Program-made: the position numbers and the translations under genes
In this document: positions 52,469 to 60,996 of the stretch, one piece after another
Layout of the letters: every line of letters starts with the position of its first letter
How positions within the stretch are numbered: position 1 is the stretch's first letter
DNA from: Balneolaceae bacterium UBA3186
Lineage (GTDB): Bacteria > Bacteroidota > Rhodothermia > Balneolales > Balneolaceae
Length of the DNA stretch: 64,000 nucleotides
Direction of reading: 5' to 3'
NCBI GenBank assembly: GCA_002364085.1
Contig: DEXK01000011.1
Coordinates: forward strand, 453,863-517,862
Notes under the pieces: model-generated
What the model was told of the DNA's origin: nothing
Database searches by the model: none
What the model saw: the letters and a program-made list of their open reading frames with translations, nothing else

Positions 52469-53281
52469 ATGAAAACAATATTACCACTTCTATTCTCTTC
52501 TTTACTTTTATTCAGTTGTACGAATAAAGAAACAGAATTAGTACTTCTGGGCACCGTTCATCAACCCATTGAAAACTTCACTCCCGACAGCCTTTACGAT
52601 ATTTTAGTTAAAATAAAACCTGACTTGATACTCGCTGAAGTTGATTCTTCCTTTTTTACGGACGAGTTCAAATTCAACAGAACTTGGGAAAGCAATGAAA
52701 ATATTGCCACTATAAAATACATGGAGAATTTTGATGTGGATGTGCGACCTTATGAATTCACCGGCAGAAATGAATACCGAATAGCAATCGGAGCCCGCCC
52801 TACTGACAGCAAAGCAACCATACTATTGGACAGTTTGTATGTGAATGATCTGCTAGAATCAGAACACAAAGCCGTCTATGAAGAATACCATTCCGTCAAT
52901 GATTCATTAAACTCTTTAGTATACGCAGGAGCAAAAGCTTTTAACAATTCCCAAACGGATGAACTTGCTCAAAAGAGACAACACTACCAGTATAAAGAGC
53001 TGTTAAATATCATGAATCAACATCCTGTGTTTTCTAATACTTTTCATTTTAAGCCAGATGGTGATAGTATTAGTTATGCAGAAGGTTATAAGCAGGCATC
53101 TGAGTTCTGGGACTTAAGAAATCAAACAATGGCAAAAAACATCCTTCACTTCATTGATGAATATGAAGGCAAAAGAATAGTGGTGCTAAACGGGTTTTTC
53201 CATCGCTACTATTTGAACTCATTGATCAAGCCAAAACAGGAAGAGCTGGGCTTTGTAGTAAAAGATTTTTATGAGTATTGA
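52469..53281 (+). CDS. TraB/TIKI-superfamily-like lipoprotein
   Basis: A 270-residue lipoprotein (KTILPLLFSSLLLFSC, Cys17) with a good ribosome-binding site (AGGAGA). The core matches the TraB/TIKI/EreA-ChaN type fold: LVLLGTVHQPIENF (GTxH), LILAEVDSSFF, a helical insert, then FWDLRNQTMAKNILHF and RIVVLNGFFHRYYL (final His). Members include metalloproteases and haem-binding proteins; with GxxH at both ends, a metal-dependent hydrolase is plausible. I am unsure of the substrate. Confidence 0.6.
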   Translation: MKTILPLLFSSLLLFSCTNKETELVLLGTVHQPIENFTPDSLYDILVKIKPDLILAEVDSSFFTDEFKFNRTWESNENIATIKYMENFDVDVRPYEFTGRNEYRIAIGARPTDSKATILLDSLYVNDLLESEHKAVYEEYHSVNDSLNSLVYAGAKAFNNSQTDELAQKRQHYQYKELLNIMNQHPVFSNTFHFKPDGDSISYAEGYKQASEFWDLRNQTMAKNILHFIDEYEGKRIVVLNGFFHRYYLNSLIKPKQEELGFVVKDFYEY

Positions 53282-53293
53282 ATTAAAGCTTAT

Positions 53294-53322
53294 CGGTCAG
53301 ACGGCTTGGAGTCGTCCCACCG
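53294..53322. repeat. Nested hairpin CGGT..GACG..CGTC..ACCG
   Basis: A two-part stem, CGGT/ACCG outside and GACG/CGTC inside, in the 193-bp gap before the sulfatase gene. It resembles a dispersed REP-type hairpin; it may also end the upstream transcript. Confidence 0.5.
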
Positions 53323-53474
53323 AAACTAATTGACTCGCGCTTGTTAATTAATTGGCTTTTATTGATAATAGTTTCAATTTTTTATAAATAACAATCTTAA
53401 AACCTGAGCATAAAATCAGGATATGATGTCCAAAGTGAGTCTTATTCTTTTATAATGATCTAATTCTAACACAA

Positions 53475-54815
53475 ATGAGATATACACTAATAATTTTAGC
53501 AGTGTGCTTTACAGTTATTTCTTGTGAAAGAGAAGTCGCTACATCAGATAAAGAGCTTCCGAATATAATTTTGCTGATCGGCGATGACCAAGGATATCCA
53601 TATTTCGGATTCATGGGAGCCGATTATGTAAAAACACCAAACATGGATCAACTTGCAAAAAGTGGCACGCTTTTTACAAATGGGTATGTTTCTCAAAATC
53701 ATTGCCGCCCTTCCTTGCAAACCTTAATGACGGGAACATTACCTATCGATTACAATCAGAATGTAGATAGATTAATAGAAGAAAAATCAATTCCTGAAGA
53801 CTCTATAGTTAATTTTAGACATCATGCGATGCAATACTTTAAAACCCTTCCAAAGATTTTGTCGCAGAAAGGATACAAAAGCTTTCAAGGTGGAAAATGG
53901 TGGGAGTTCAATTATCAAAATGGAGGATTTGATGAAGGAATGACAACTGGTTGGAATAAAGGCGACAAAGAAAAGAAAGACTGGTTCTTAAAATTTATGG
54001 GTGGCGAAGGTAGAAAATTAGCCAGAGCAACTATGGAACCTGTGTATGACTTTGTTGAAGCTAATAAAGAAGATCCATTTTTTATTTGGTTTGCACCAGA
54101 GCTTCCTCATTATCCTTTTGATGCACCCGATAAGTATTATAACATCTACAAGGATGAAGACATGACGGAATCTGCAAAACGTTATTACGCGAATTGCACT
54201 TGGTTTGATGATGGGATTGGCGAATTGATTAGATACCTGAAAGAACAAGATGAATTTGATAATACTCTTTTCGTATATGTTAATGACAATGGTTGGGAAC
54301 AAGAACCAGATCAAGAATTCAGACATGATTCATTGAGGTGGCACAATGGTGGTGATAAAGGGAAATTATCTATTTATGATCAATCATTTAGAACTCCTAT
54401 TATTTTTTCATGGAATGGAAAAATTGAAGCAGGCAAAAGATCAAATGCCTTGATGCATAGCGCGGATATACCAGCTACAATTCTAGATTATTTAGATATT
54501 GTTATTCCGGAGAACTATTTTGGAAGATCATATAAAGCCTTAATTGAAGACACATCAAAAGCAGGCAGGGACATCATCATTGGACAAGCCACACAAATGC
54601 GTTCAGAAGATGATATGATGGGCATGAAAATAGAAGCTTATTGGGCAAGAACAGAGAATTGGTTCTTTCAATGGAATATTACATTAGAGACAATAGCTTT
54701 ATTTGATATGAATGAAGACCCTAATAATGATCATAATTTAGCGGAAACGTACCCCGATATCGTAAAAGACTTCAAAGCAAAAATTGAAGCTTGGAAAAGA
54801 GAAAGAAATCTATAA
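53475..54815 (+). CDS. Sulfatase-like lipoprotein hydrolase with altered active-site motif
   Basis: A 446-residue exported protein (lipobox at Cys17) of the alkaline-phosphatase/sulfatase superfamily. Metal-site stretches are LLIGDDQGYPYFG, TPNMDQLAKSGTLFTNGY and YVNDNGWEQ, and WFAPELPHYPFDAP is a typical later loop. The catalytic Cys for formylglycine is C77 in HCRPSLQTLMTG. The standard C/S-x-P-x-R signature ends in Arg, here Leu81, so maturation by formylglycine-generating enzyme is doubtful and the enzyme may act differently. It lies 26 bp before a beta-lactamase-like gene. The substrate is unknown. Confidence 0.8.
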   Translation: MRYTLIILAVCFTVISCEREVATSDKELPNIILLIGDDQGYPYFGFMGADYVKTPNMDQLAKSGTLFTNGYVSQNHCRPSLQTLMTGTLPIDYNQNVDRLIEEKSIPEDSIVNFRHHAMQYFKTLPKILSQKGYKSFQGGKWWEFNYQNGGFDEGMTTGWNKGDKEKKDWFLKFMGGEGRKLARATMEPVYDFVEANKEDPFFIWFAPELPHYPFDAPDKYYNIYKDEDMTESAKRYYANCTWFDDGIGELIRYLKEQDEFDNTLFVYVNDNGWEQEPDQEFRHDSLRWHNGGDKGKLSIYDQSFRTPIIFSWNGKIEAGKRSNALMHSADIPATILDYLDIVIPENYFGRSYKALIEDTSKAGRDIIIGQATQMRSEDDMMGMKIEAYWARTENWFFQWNITLETIALFDMNEDPNNDHNLAETYPDIVKDFKAKIEAWKRERNL

Positions 54816-54841
54816 ATTGGAAAGGATAAAAACCCCACGCT

Positions 54842-56152
54842 ATGTCTAGAAATCTATTTACTATTGCTTTTGCCTTTTTTATAGCCGTTGCAAGTCTTTC
54901 CTGTTCAAAAGAAACTACCGAAAGTACGATAGAGATCTCTTCTCCTGAAAAATTGGATAATGTTGTTAATTATTACGTTGAAGAAGGTTTTTATCCTTTT
55001 ATCTATGCCCGATTAGAAGACATGGACGGGAACGTGGTTTACGAACATGGCGCTGTCAACGAAGAGCTATTACCTAATACAGTAGTAGATGGAAACACCT
55101 GGATTCGAATTTGGTCGATGAGTAAAATAGTTACCATTTCGGTTGTATTAGATCTGGTGGAAGACGGCATCCTGACTCTGGATGATCCTGTATCAAAATA
55201 TATTCCGGAATTCGAAGACCTGCAGGTGGCTGTTTCAGACGAAGGTAAAAGCTTATCAGAATATGATTGGGGAGCAAGAGAGCAAGGCTGCCCGATTCAG
55301 CTGGTACCGAATGATTCTGTAATGACGGTACTCCATTTGATCAATCATGAAGCAGGTTTTTATTATGCTGTAACCGGTTTCCCTTGTCTGGATTCGTTGG
55401 TAGCAGAACAAAATCTTCCCACTGCAAAAAATTCCGATGAACTTATAGACCGGATGGCTAAACTACCATTGATCCAACATTCCGGCTCAGATTATTTTTA
55501 TGGAACAAATACAACCGTATTGGGCTTGGTTGCTGAAAGAGCTACAGGTAAGGATCTAAGTCAATTAGTTACCGAGCGTGTAACAGAGCCAATGAATATT
55601 CAGGGATTACAATATGGGCTTCCTGACAATGAAAGGCTTCTCCCGAAGTTTACTGGAAGAGACTCCGTTTTAAGAACGGCAGTCAGAGGAGAGTTAGATA
55701 TATTCGGACCTGATGTACCGGATTATGACCCTGATCATTCTTTGTATTTAGGAGGTGAAGGAATGGTGGCGACAGCTGATGGATATGCAGATTTTGTTAG
55801 AATGCTTTTGCAAAGAGGCGAATTGAACGGCTATCGGTTTTTAAACAGAGAAACCGTCGAAGATATTTATGCGCCACATACCCAACTTGATAGTCCGTAT
55901 GGTTATAACGGTTACAACCTGTGGGTTAGCGGTGATACCATGAGAACAATGAATCAGGGAGAAGCCGGATTATGGATTGGAGGAGGTTATGAAAGCACAT
56001 ACTTTTGGGCCGATCCGAAACGTAATTTTGTAGGAATTATCATGTCTCAGAATAATGAAGTGCACCCTCCGGGATATGAAATGAATGATAAGTTTAGGGC
56101 TGAGTTGTACCAGCAATTATGGGAGAGCGAAAAAAAGAAAGGGACTAATTAG
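54842..56152 (+). CDS. Beta-lactamase-fold serine hydrolase lipoprotein (class C-related)
   Basis: A 436-residue exported protein (lipobox VASLSC, Cys21). The catalytic SxxK reads S92-M-S-K95 in RIWSMSKIVTI, preceded by DGNTW. DGILTLDDPVSKYIPEF and LIDRMAKLPL are typical of family members, and YGTNTTVLGLVAERATG holds the YxN-equivalent position. The C-terminal GLWIGGGYESTYFWADP sits where the KTG-like HxG strand belongs. These serve as esterases, D-aminopeptidases or weak lactamases. Co-directional with the sulfatase 26 bp upstream; the pairing may reflect a shared glycan or ester substrate. Confidence 0.82.
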   Translation: MSRNLFTIAFAFFIAVASLSCSKETTESTIEISSPEKLDNVVNYYVEEGFYPFIYARLEDMDGNVVYEHGAVNEELLPNTVVDGNTWIRIWSMSKIVTISVVLDLVEDGILTLDDPVSKYIPEFEDLQVAVSDEGKSLSEYDWGAREQGCPIQLVPNDSVMTVLHLINHEAGFYYAVTGFPCLDSLVAEQNLPTAKNSDELIDRMAKLPLIQHSGSDYFYGTNTTVLGLVAERATGKDLSQLVTERVTEPMNIQGLQYGLPDNERLLPKFTGRDSVLRTAVRGELDIFGPDVPDYDPDHSLYLGGEGMVATADGYADFVRMLLQRGELNGYRFLNRETVEDIYAPHTQLDSPYGYNGYNLWVSGDTMRTMNQGEAGLWIGGGYESTYFWADPKRNFVGIIMSQNNEVHPPGYEMNDKFRAELYQQLWESEKKKGTN

Positions 56153-56366
56153 AAAGAAATTTAGTATCAAAAGTTTGTGCTTACCGACAACAGATGATCA
56201 ATAAAAGTACATTTAGAAGACCCTCTGAACACAAGTCCCTTAACTATTCTTATGCAACCTTTAATCAATAAAACCAAAAAGTATACATAAAACGAAATTG
56301 TGTATAAGGCTTTAAAGTAGTTGTCTGTCGATCTTAATCTTGTTCTTTAAAACAAACAAAACAAAG

Positions 56367-57317
56367 ATGACAACAAATCAATTTGGCAAACAAGGATGGA
56401 CTCCCGATAGAATAGGATCCCTTGAAGGTAAAACTTTCGTAATAACTGGTACTACAAGTGGTACAGGATTTGAAGTAGCAAGGATACTTCTGTCTAAGGG
56501 AGCAAAAGTGGTGATGTTGAACCGCAATCCAAAAAAATCAGAAAGTGTTATTGCCACTTTTGAAAAAGAGCTGGGCGGCCAAATAGATGCCTCATTTATC
56601 CAAATGGACCTGGCAGAACAGGAGTCTGTACAAAAAGCTGCACAAGAAGTTCTGGAAAAAATTACACGTATCGACGCATTGATATGCAACGCTGCCATTG
56701 CCCAGGTTCCCCATCAGAAACTTACCGTTGATGGATTTGAAAGTCAGCTTGGTGTAAACCATTACGGTCATTTCACGCTACAAGGTTTGCTCTTTCCTTT
56801 GATTGAGGAATCCAAAGGACGTATCGTAACTGTGGGCAGTATGGGCTATAATATGGGACTGAAAACCATAAAGTTTGACGACATGAACTGGAATAAAGAT
56901 TATACTCCAAATGATGCCTATAGCCAGAGCAAACTAGCACAGATCATGTCTGTTTATGAACTACAGGATAAATTGGAAAACGCAGGTAAAACTGATGTTA
57001 AAGTATATGCTTGTCACCCGGGTTCATCCAGAACGTCACTGATCGATACCAGCGGTAGTTTTATGATGCGTATGATCTTTAACTTGATGAAATTTTCACC
57101 ATTGACACAATCAGCTGAAAAAGGTGCTTATCCAATGTTAATGTGTGCTACTGAACAAGATTTGGATCACAAAAAATTCTATGGACCTACAGGATTTAAC
57201 AACTTTAAAGGACCTGTTGGAGCACATAAACTGGAAGCACACGCCAAAGACAAAGTTGTTGCAGAAAAGTTGTGGGAAGTATCAGAAAAAGCAACGAACT
57301 TAAAATGGAACTTTTAA
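56367..57317 (+). CDS. Short-chain dehydrogenase/reductase (protochlorophyllide-reductase-like)
   Basis: A 316-residue NAD(P)-dependent oxidoreductase. The cofactor motif is FVITGTTSGTGFEVARIL (TGxxxGxG), the NAAIAQVPHQ strand follows, and the catalytic Tyr-Lys pair is in DAYSQSKLAQIM. The ATG at 56367 is preferred to a TTG 27 bp upstream because it is the first Met and the extra residues are not family-like. It heads a trio with an AraC regulator 9 bp later and a membrane protein 3 bp after that, which suggests that the AraC protein controls the enzyme. Confidence 0.85.
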   Translation: MTTNQFGKQGWTPDRIGSLEGKTFVITGTTSGTGFEVARILLSKGAKVVMLNRNPKKSESVIATFEKELGGQIDASFIQMDLAEQESVQKAAQEVLEKITRIDALICNAAIAQVPHQKLTVDGFESQLGVNHYGHFTLQGLLFPLIEESKGRIVTVGSMGYNMGLKTIKFDDMNWNKDYTPNDAYSQSKLAQIMSVYELQDKLENAGKTDVKVYACHPGSSRTSLIDTSGSFMMRMIFNLMKFSPLTQSAEKGAYPMLMCATEQDLDHKKFYGPTGFNNFKGPVGAHKLEAHAKDKVVAEKLWEVSEKATNLKWNF

Positions 57318-57326
57318 ATTAGCGAT

Positions 57327-58238
57327 ATGCAGCACTTTAAAACTTTATCGGCTTACTTAGATTATCTGGAACTTCCGAGGCCGGAGCATCCGATGTTGAG
57401 TGTGTTTTCTGCTATTGGAGATGGTTTCTTGCCCTGCCCGAAAGAGAGTTCACCTCCAATTACGAATGATTGCTATTCCATTAGCCTGAAGAAGATCGTA
57501 AAAGGAAATTTAAACTATGGTCGTACAAAATATGATTTCACCAATGGCGCATTGATATTCATCGCTCCAAGACAAGTATTGCAATGGGATGAAAGTGTAG
57601 TTTACGACCAAAAAGGATTTTCGATCAACTTCCACGAAGATTTTTTGAAAGGCACAGAGTTGGCGCATCAGATCAAGAAATATAGCTTCTTTTCCTATTC
57701 GGCTAACGAGGCACTACACCTATCGCCCAAAGAAGAAAAGCAGATCGAATCAATTGTTGAAAATATTGATATTGAATATCAGAACAACCAGGATGAATTC
57801 AGCAAGGATATTATAATTTCACAGCTCAGTACGCTGTTGAAATACGCCAATCGCTTTTACGAAAGGCAGTTTTTAAACCGAAAGGAGTTGTCGAATGATC
57901 TTTTGGAGCAGTTTAACAATCATTTATCAGAATATTTTGAATCGGGGTATTTTGAAGAACATGGAATACCCGGTATTGAACAGATCGCAGAACAGCTGTC
58001 GGTTTCACAGCGTTATTTAAGCGATACCCTCAAAAAGGAAACAGGCAAAACTTCAACCGAACATCTGCAATTATATTTGATCAATGAAGCCAAGAATATT
58101 CTGTTAAACCCTAACAAAACCATTTCTGAAGTGGCCTATGAACTGGGCTTTGAATATCCGCCCTATTTTTCGCGGTTATTTAAAAAGAAAGAAGGCATCA
58201 GCCCATCTGCTTATAGAGAAAAATACAAACTAAATTAA
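57327..58238 (+). CDS. AraC-family transcriptional regulator
   Basis: A 303-residue regulator. The C-terminal 100 residues hold the two helix-turn-helix AraC domain: GIEQIAEQLSVSQRYLSDTL and TISEVAYELGFEYPPYFSRL, then FKKKEGISPSAYREKYK. The N-terminal half is a cupin-like effector-binding domain (YDFTNGALIFIAPRQVLQW). It sits between an SDR gene and a small membrane-protein gene on the same strand, with gaps below 10 bp. The effector is unknown. Confidence 0.9.
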   Translation: MQHFKTLSAYLDYLELPRPEHPMLSVFSAIGDGFLPCPKESSPPITNDCYSISLKKIVKGNLNYGRTKYDFTNGALIFIAPRQVLQWDESVVYDQKGFSINFHEDFLKGTELAHQIKKYSFFSYSANEALHLSPKEEKQIESIVENIDIEYQNNQDEFSKDIIISQLSTLLKYANRFYERQFLNRKELSNDLLEQFNNHLSEYFESGYFEEHGIPGIEQIAEQLSVSQRYLSDTLKKETGKTSTEHLQLYLINEAKNILLNPNKTISEVAYELGFEYPPYFSRLFKKKEGISPSAYREKYKLN

Positions 58239-58241
58239 ATC

Positions 58242-58772
58242 ATGGATATACTAAGAACAGCAACAGACTGGGCAAAAGCCGAAGTTTTTTCAACATCATT
58301 TTTTATCCTTTTTGCAGTGCTCTTTGTATTGGCAAGCATAGGGTTTTGGCAACTTGGTAAAACTGATATGGCAAAAGCATATATCATTCCTACCTTGGTT
58401 GCCGGATCATTACTTTTGATCATAGGACTTGGTTTAGTGTTCACCAACAAATCCAGAATCACACAATTTGAAACAGCTTATAATAAGGATGCTGCATCTT
58501 TTGTAGAATCCGAGTTAGTTCGCGTTGAAAGTACGTTAAAGGAATACCGAACCATCGTTTTTAAAGCTATTCCATTCATTATTGTGGTTGCTGCACTTTT
58601 GATCGTTTTTATGGACAAGCCTGTTTGGCGCGCTAGTGCTATCACCACCATTGCAATGATGGTAGTTATTCTACTGATTGATGGTACAGCCAAAGCGAGA
58701 ATCGACGCTTATAATGAAGAATTGGAATTAGTTGTTAAAAAGAGATTTAACGAACTGAGTGAGAAGAACTGA
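58242..58772 (+). CDS. Hypothetical four-helix membrane protein
   Basis: A 176-residue inner-membrane protein with four predicted segments (about 22-42, 48-70, 108-126, 129-148; FILFAVLFVLASIGFW, IIPTLVAGSLLLIIGLGLVF, AIPFIIVVAALLIVFM, AITTIAMMVVILLI). I do not recognise a family function. The gene follows the AraC gene by 3 bp and is therefore almost certainly co-transcribed with it and the SDR gene. Confidence 0.7.
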   Translation: MDILRTATDWAKAEVFSTSFFILFAVLFVLASIGFWQLGKTDMAKAYIIPTLVAGSLLLIIGLGLVFTNKSRITQFETAYNKDAASFVESELVRVESTLKEYRTIVFKAIPFIIVVAALLIVFMDKPVWRASAITTIAMMVVILLIDGTAKARIDAYNEELELVVKKRFNELSEKN

Positions 58773-58823
58773 AACTAAGAGTAAAATCATATCTTTTCTG
58801 CAGATTTTCTCAATGTTAAATAG

Positions 58824-60680
58824 TTAATTTAAAAAACTTTCGATGAGGTCTTCAGGATGACTGGTTGGAGTAACTGGAAAATCAAACCATTCTTCAATGT
58901 CTTTCTCAAGCCCTTCATTATTCAAATAAGAATTTAAAGCCCTGTTTAGCCCTTGAGTGTAGGTTGTATGCTCTGCTCCCTCGGGATCTTCATGCCACAG
59001 ATCATTTTGTGCAAAGCCCTGAAATTCCGGACCGGTTATTTTTATCCCGAACTCATCCGGATTTTTACCAATCGGGCTGTGAACAGTCGTTGTGAATAAA
59101 TGCCAAAATCCGGACTGAATACAATTTTTCTCAAATAATTGTCTTACTACTTCCAACGAGTCAATGGTTTCCTGCTGAGTTTCAGTTGGAAAGCCATACA
59201 TCAGATAAGCGTGAACCATAATGCCATTTTCAGAGAAATTATTGGTTACTCTGGTAACCTGAGCAATATCTACTCCCTTTTTCATCTTTCCCAACAATCT
59301 GTCAGAAGCTACTTCCAATCCTCCTGTAACAGCAATACATCCTGCTTTTGCCATTAATTCGCACAACTCGAAATTGAACGTCTTTTCAAATCGTATGTTC
59401 GTCCACCAGGTAACAGACAGGTCTCTTTTTATCAATTCTTTTGACATCGCCTTCAACATTTTTGGCGGAGCAGCTTCATCAACGAAATGGAATCCTGAAA
59501 TTCCGGTGTCTGCAATTATTTTTTCGATCTTATCGACTAAAGCTACCGCTGTTGTGTTTTGGTAATTCCCGATGTAATCCAGGCTCACATCACAAAAGGA
59601 ACACTGCCTCCAGTAACATCCGTGCGAGATCGTCAATTTATTCCATCTTTTATCCGTCCACATACGATGCATTGGGTTTACCACATCCAAAAAAGAGACA
59701 TATTTGTCGTACGGTAATCCTAAATAATTCGGAGCCGGCAGATCCTGATGATGATGAATAGTATTCGGCAATTTGTTCTTATAAACAACTTTCTCATCTT
59801 CTAAAACATAGGTTCTTTCAAGATCATCTATCTCAACCTTACCATCCAGATATTGGATCATTTTAAGTAAAGGTCCTTCCCCATCGTCCAGCGAAATAAA
59901 ATCAACGATCTCAAAAATTCTAGGATCTTCTAAACTGCGTAATTCGGTATTGCAATAGCCTCCACCAAAGGCTACCTGAATATCCGGATAGAACTGTTTA
60001 ATGAATTGAGCGCATCGTAGTGCTGCAAATAAATTTCCTGGGAAAGGAATGGTAAAGCCGATCAGGTTTGGAGCATGGGTCTCGATCTGTTCTTCCAGAA
60101 TATTCAACATCTCATCCTCAATAAGCGTAGGCTGATATCTCAAAAATTCGTCTAACTGATCAAAACTGCTGGCTGATGTAGCAATTTGCTCGGCATACTT
60201 GGTGAATGCGAAGAACTCATCCACATTCGCCTGAATAAAATCTCCTATTTCTTCTATAAATAGTGTTGAATAATGCTTTGCTTTATCGATAATGCCTTCA
60301 TCTCCGGCTTCCCATTTGATCCCGGTGTTCACGTCCTTCAATCTATGTCCTACAGGCAAGAAATCAGTGTCTAAGATCTCTTGAGCAGTTTTGATGTCGT
60401 TCTTTTGAAGAAAACCAATGACTTTATCAACTCGTGAAATGTATTGTTCTTTCATTTCCCGCATTTCGGGGTAGAGATCATTTCCTAGATCATGAGCTTC
60501 CTGGAAAATGTCACTTAAGAAATCACCAGTAAAAACGGAAGTAAAAAGCTCAATACTCAAATCACAATGCGAAACAGAAACATCGTGTTCTTCCAAAAAC
60601 CCTTTCAGATAAGCAGTTGCGGGATATGCCGTATTCAACTGAGTAAATGGTGGCGTAACTAAAAGGAGTTTTGATTGCAT
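58824..60680 (-). CDS. B12-binding-domain radical SAM protein
   Basis: A 618-residue enzyme that should use a [4Fe-4S] cluster and S-adenosylmethionine with cobalamin. An N-terminal B12-binding-like domain (LLLVTPPFTQLNTAYPATA, and later IQVAFGGGYCNTELRSL) precedes the radical SAM core. The cluster motif reads SHGCYWRQCSFCD, C-x4-C-x2-C, a spacing seen in B12-radical SAM families of the CYWNxCxFC type. VTGGLEVASDRLLGKMKKG and VHAYLMYGFPTETQQETID are core motifs. The substrate is not identifiable. No carrier or peptide gene lies next to it. Confidence 0.88.
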   Translation of the reverse strand: MQSKLLLVTPPFTQLNTAYPATAYLKGFLEEHDVSVSHCDLSIELFTSVFTGDFLSDIFQEAHDLGNDLYPEMREMKEQYISRVDKVIGFLQKNDIKTAQEILDTDFLPVGHRLKDVNTGIKWEAGDEGIIDKAKHYSTLFIEEIGDFIQANVDEFFAFTKYAEQIATSASSFDQLDEFLRYQPTLIEDEMLNILEEQIETHAPNLIGFTIPFPGNLFAALRCAQFIKQFYPDIQVAFGGGYCNTELRSLEDPRIFEIVDFISLDDGEGPLLKMIQYLDGKVEIDDLERTYVLEDEKVVYKNKLPNTIHHHQDLPAPNYLGLPYDKYVSFLDVVNPMHRMWTDKRWNKLTISHGCYWRQCSFCDVSLDYIGNYQNTTAVALVDKIEKIIADTGISGFHFVDEAAPPKMLKAMSKELIKRDLSVTWWTNIRFEKTFNFELCELMAKAGCIAVTGGLEVASDRLLGKMKKGVDIAQVTRVTNNFSENGIMVHAYLMYGFPTETQQETIDSLEVVRQLFEKNCIQSGFWHLFTTTVHSPIGKNPDEFGIKITGPEFQGFAQNDLWHEDPEGAEHTTYTQGLNRALNSYLNNEGLEKDIEEWFDFPVTPTSHPEDLIESFLN

Positions 60681-60996
60681 AGCTTAAATATAATGCTCTT
60701 TCCAATGAAAGTTTTTAAAGACCTTCTATACGTCTATTGATAAACTAATCTTTATGTTGATTCGGATCTCGGGCATACGCCGCGAGATGACAGATAACCA
60801 GCAAATTCATTATGGTCATTAAGGCGGACATAAATGTCCTTCTAGCGTAAAATTAATTCCGTAAAAAGAACTTAATCAAGTAGAGCTTAAAACAACCAAA
60901 AATATCAACTTCACAAGCTTATTTTAGTAGCCTGTCAAGAAATTATTGAACACTGGAACTTGAATGTTGGAAATTGGCTGTTGAATGTTGCCTTTC
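60681..60996. other. Intergenic stretch with hairpins before rho's stop
   Basis: These 316 bases lie between the divergently regulated radical SAM gene start and the rho stop. They contain a hairpin (60766-60788), a GGACAT/ATGTCC hairpin at 60826-60839 and a repeated TTGAATGTTG near 60961-60988. No coding frame is seen. Confidence 0.6.
60766..60788. repeat. Hairpin ATCTCG/CGAGAT, relative of the ATCCCGAA hairpins
   Basis: GGATCTCG...CGAGATGACA has the same layout (GATC-arm, arm-GATGAC) as the two hairpins around the GIY-YIG pseudogene, with one base changed in each arm. It supports a dispersed repeat family. Confidence 0.5.
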
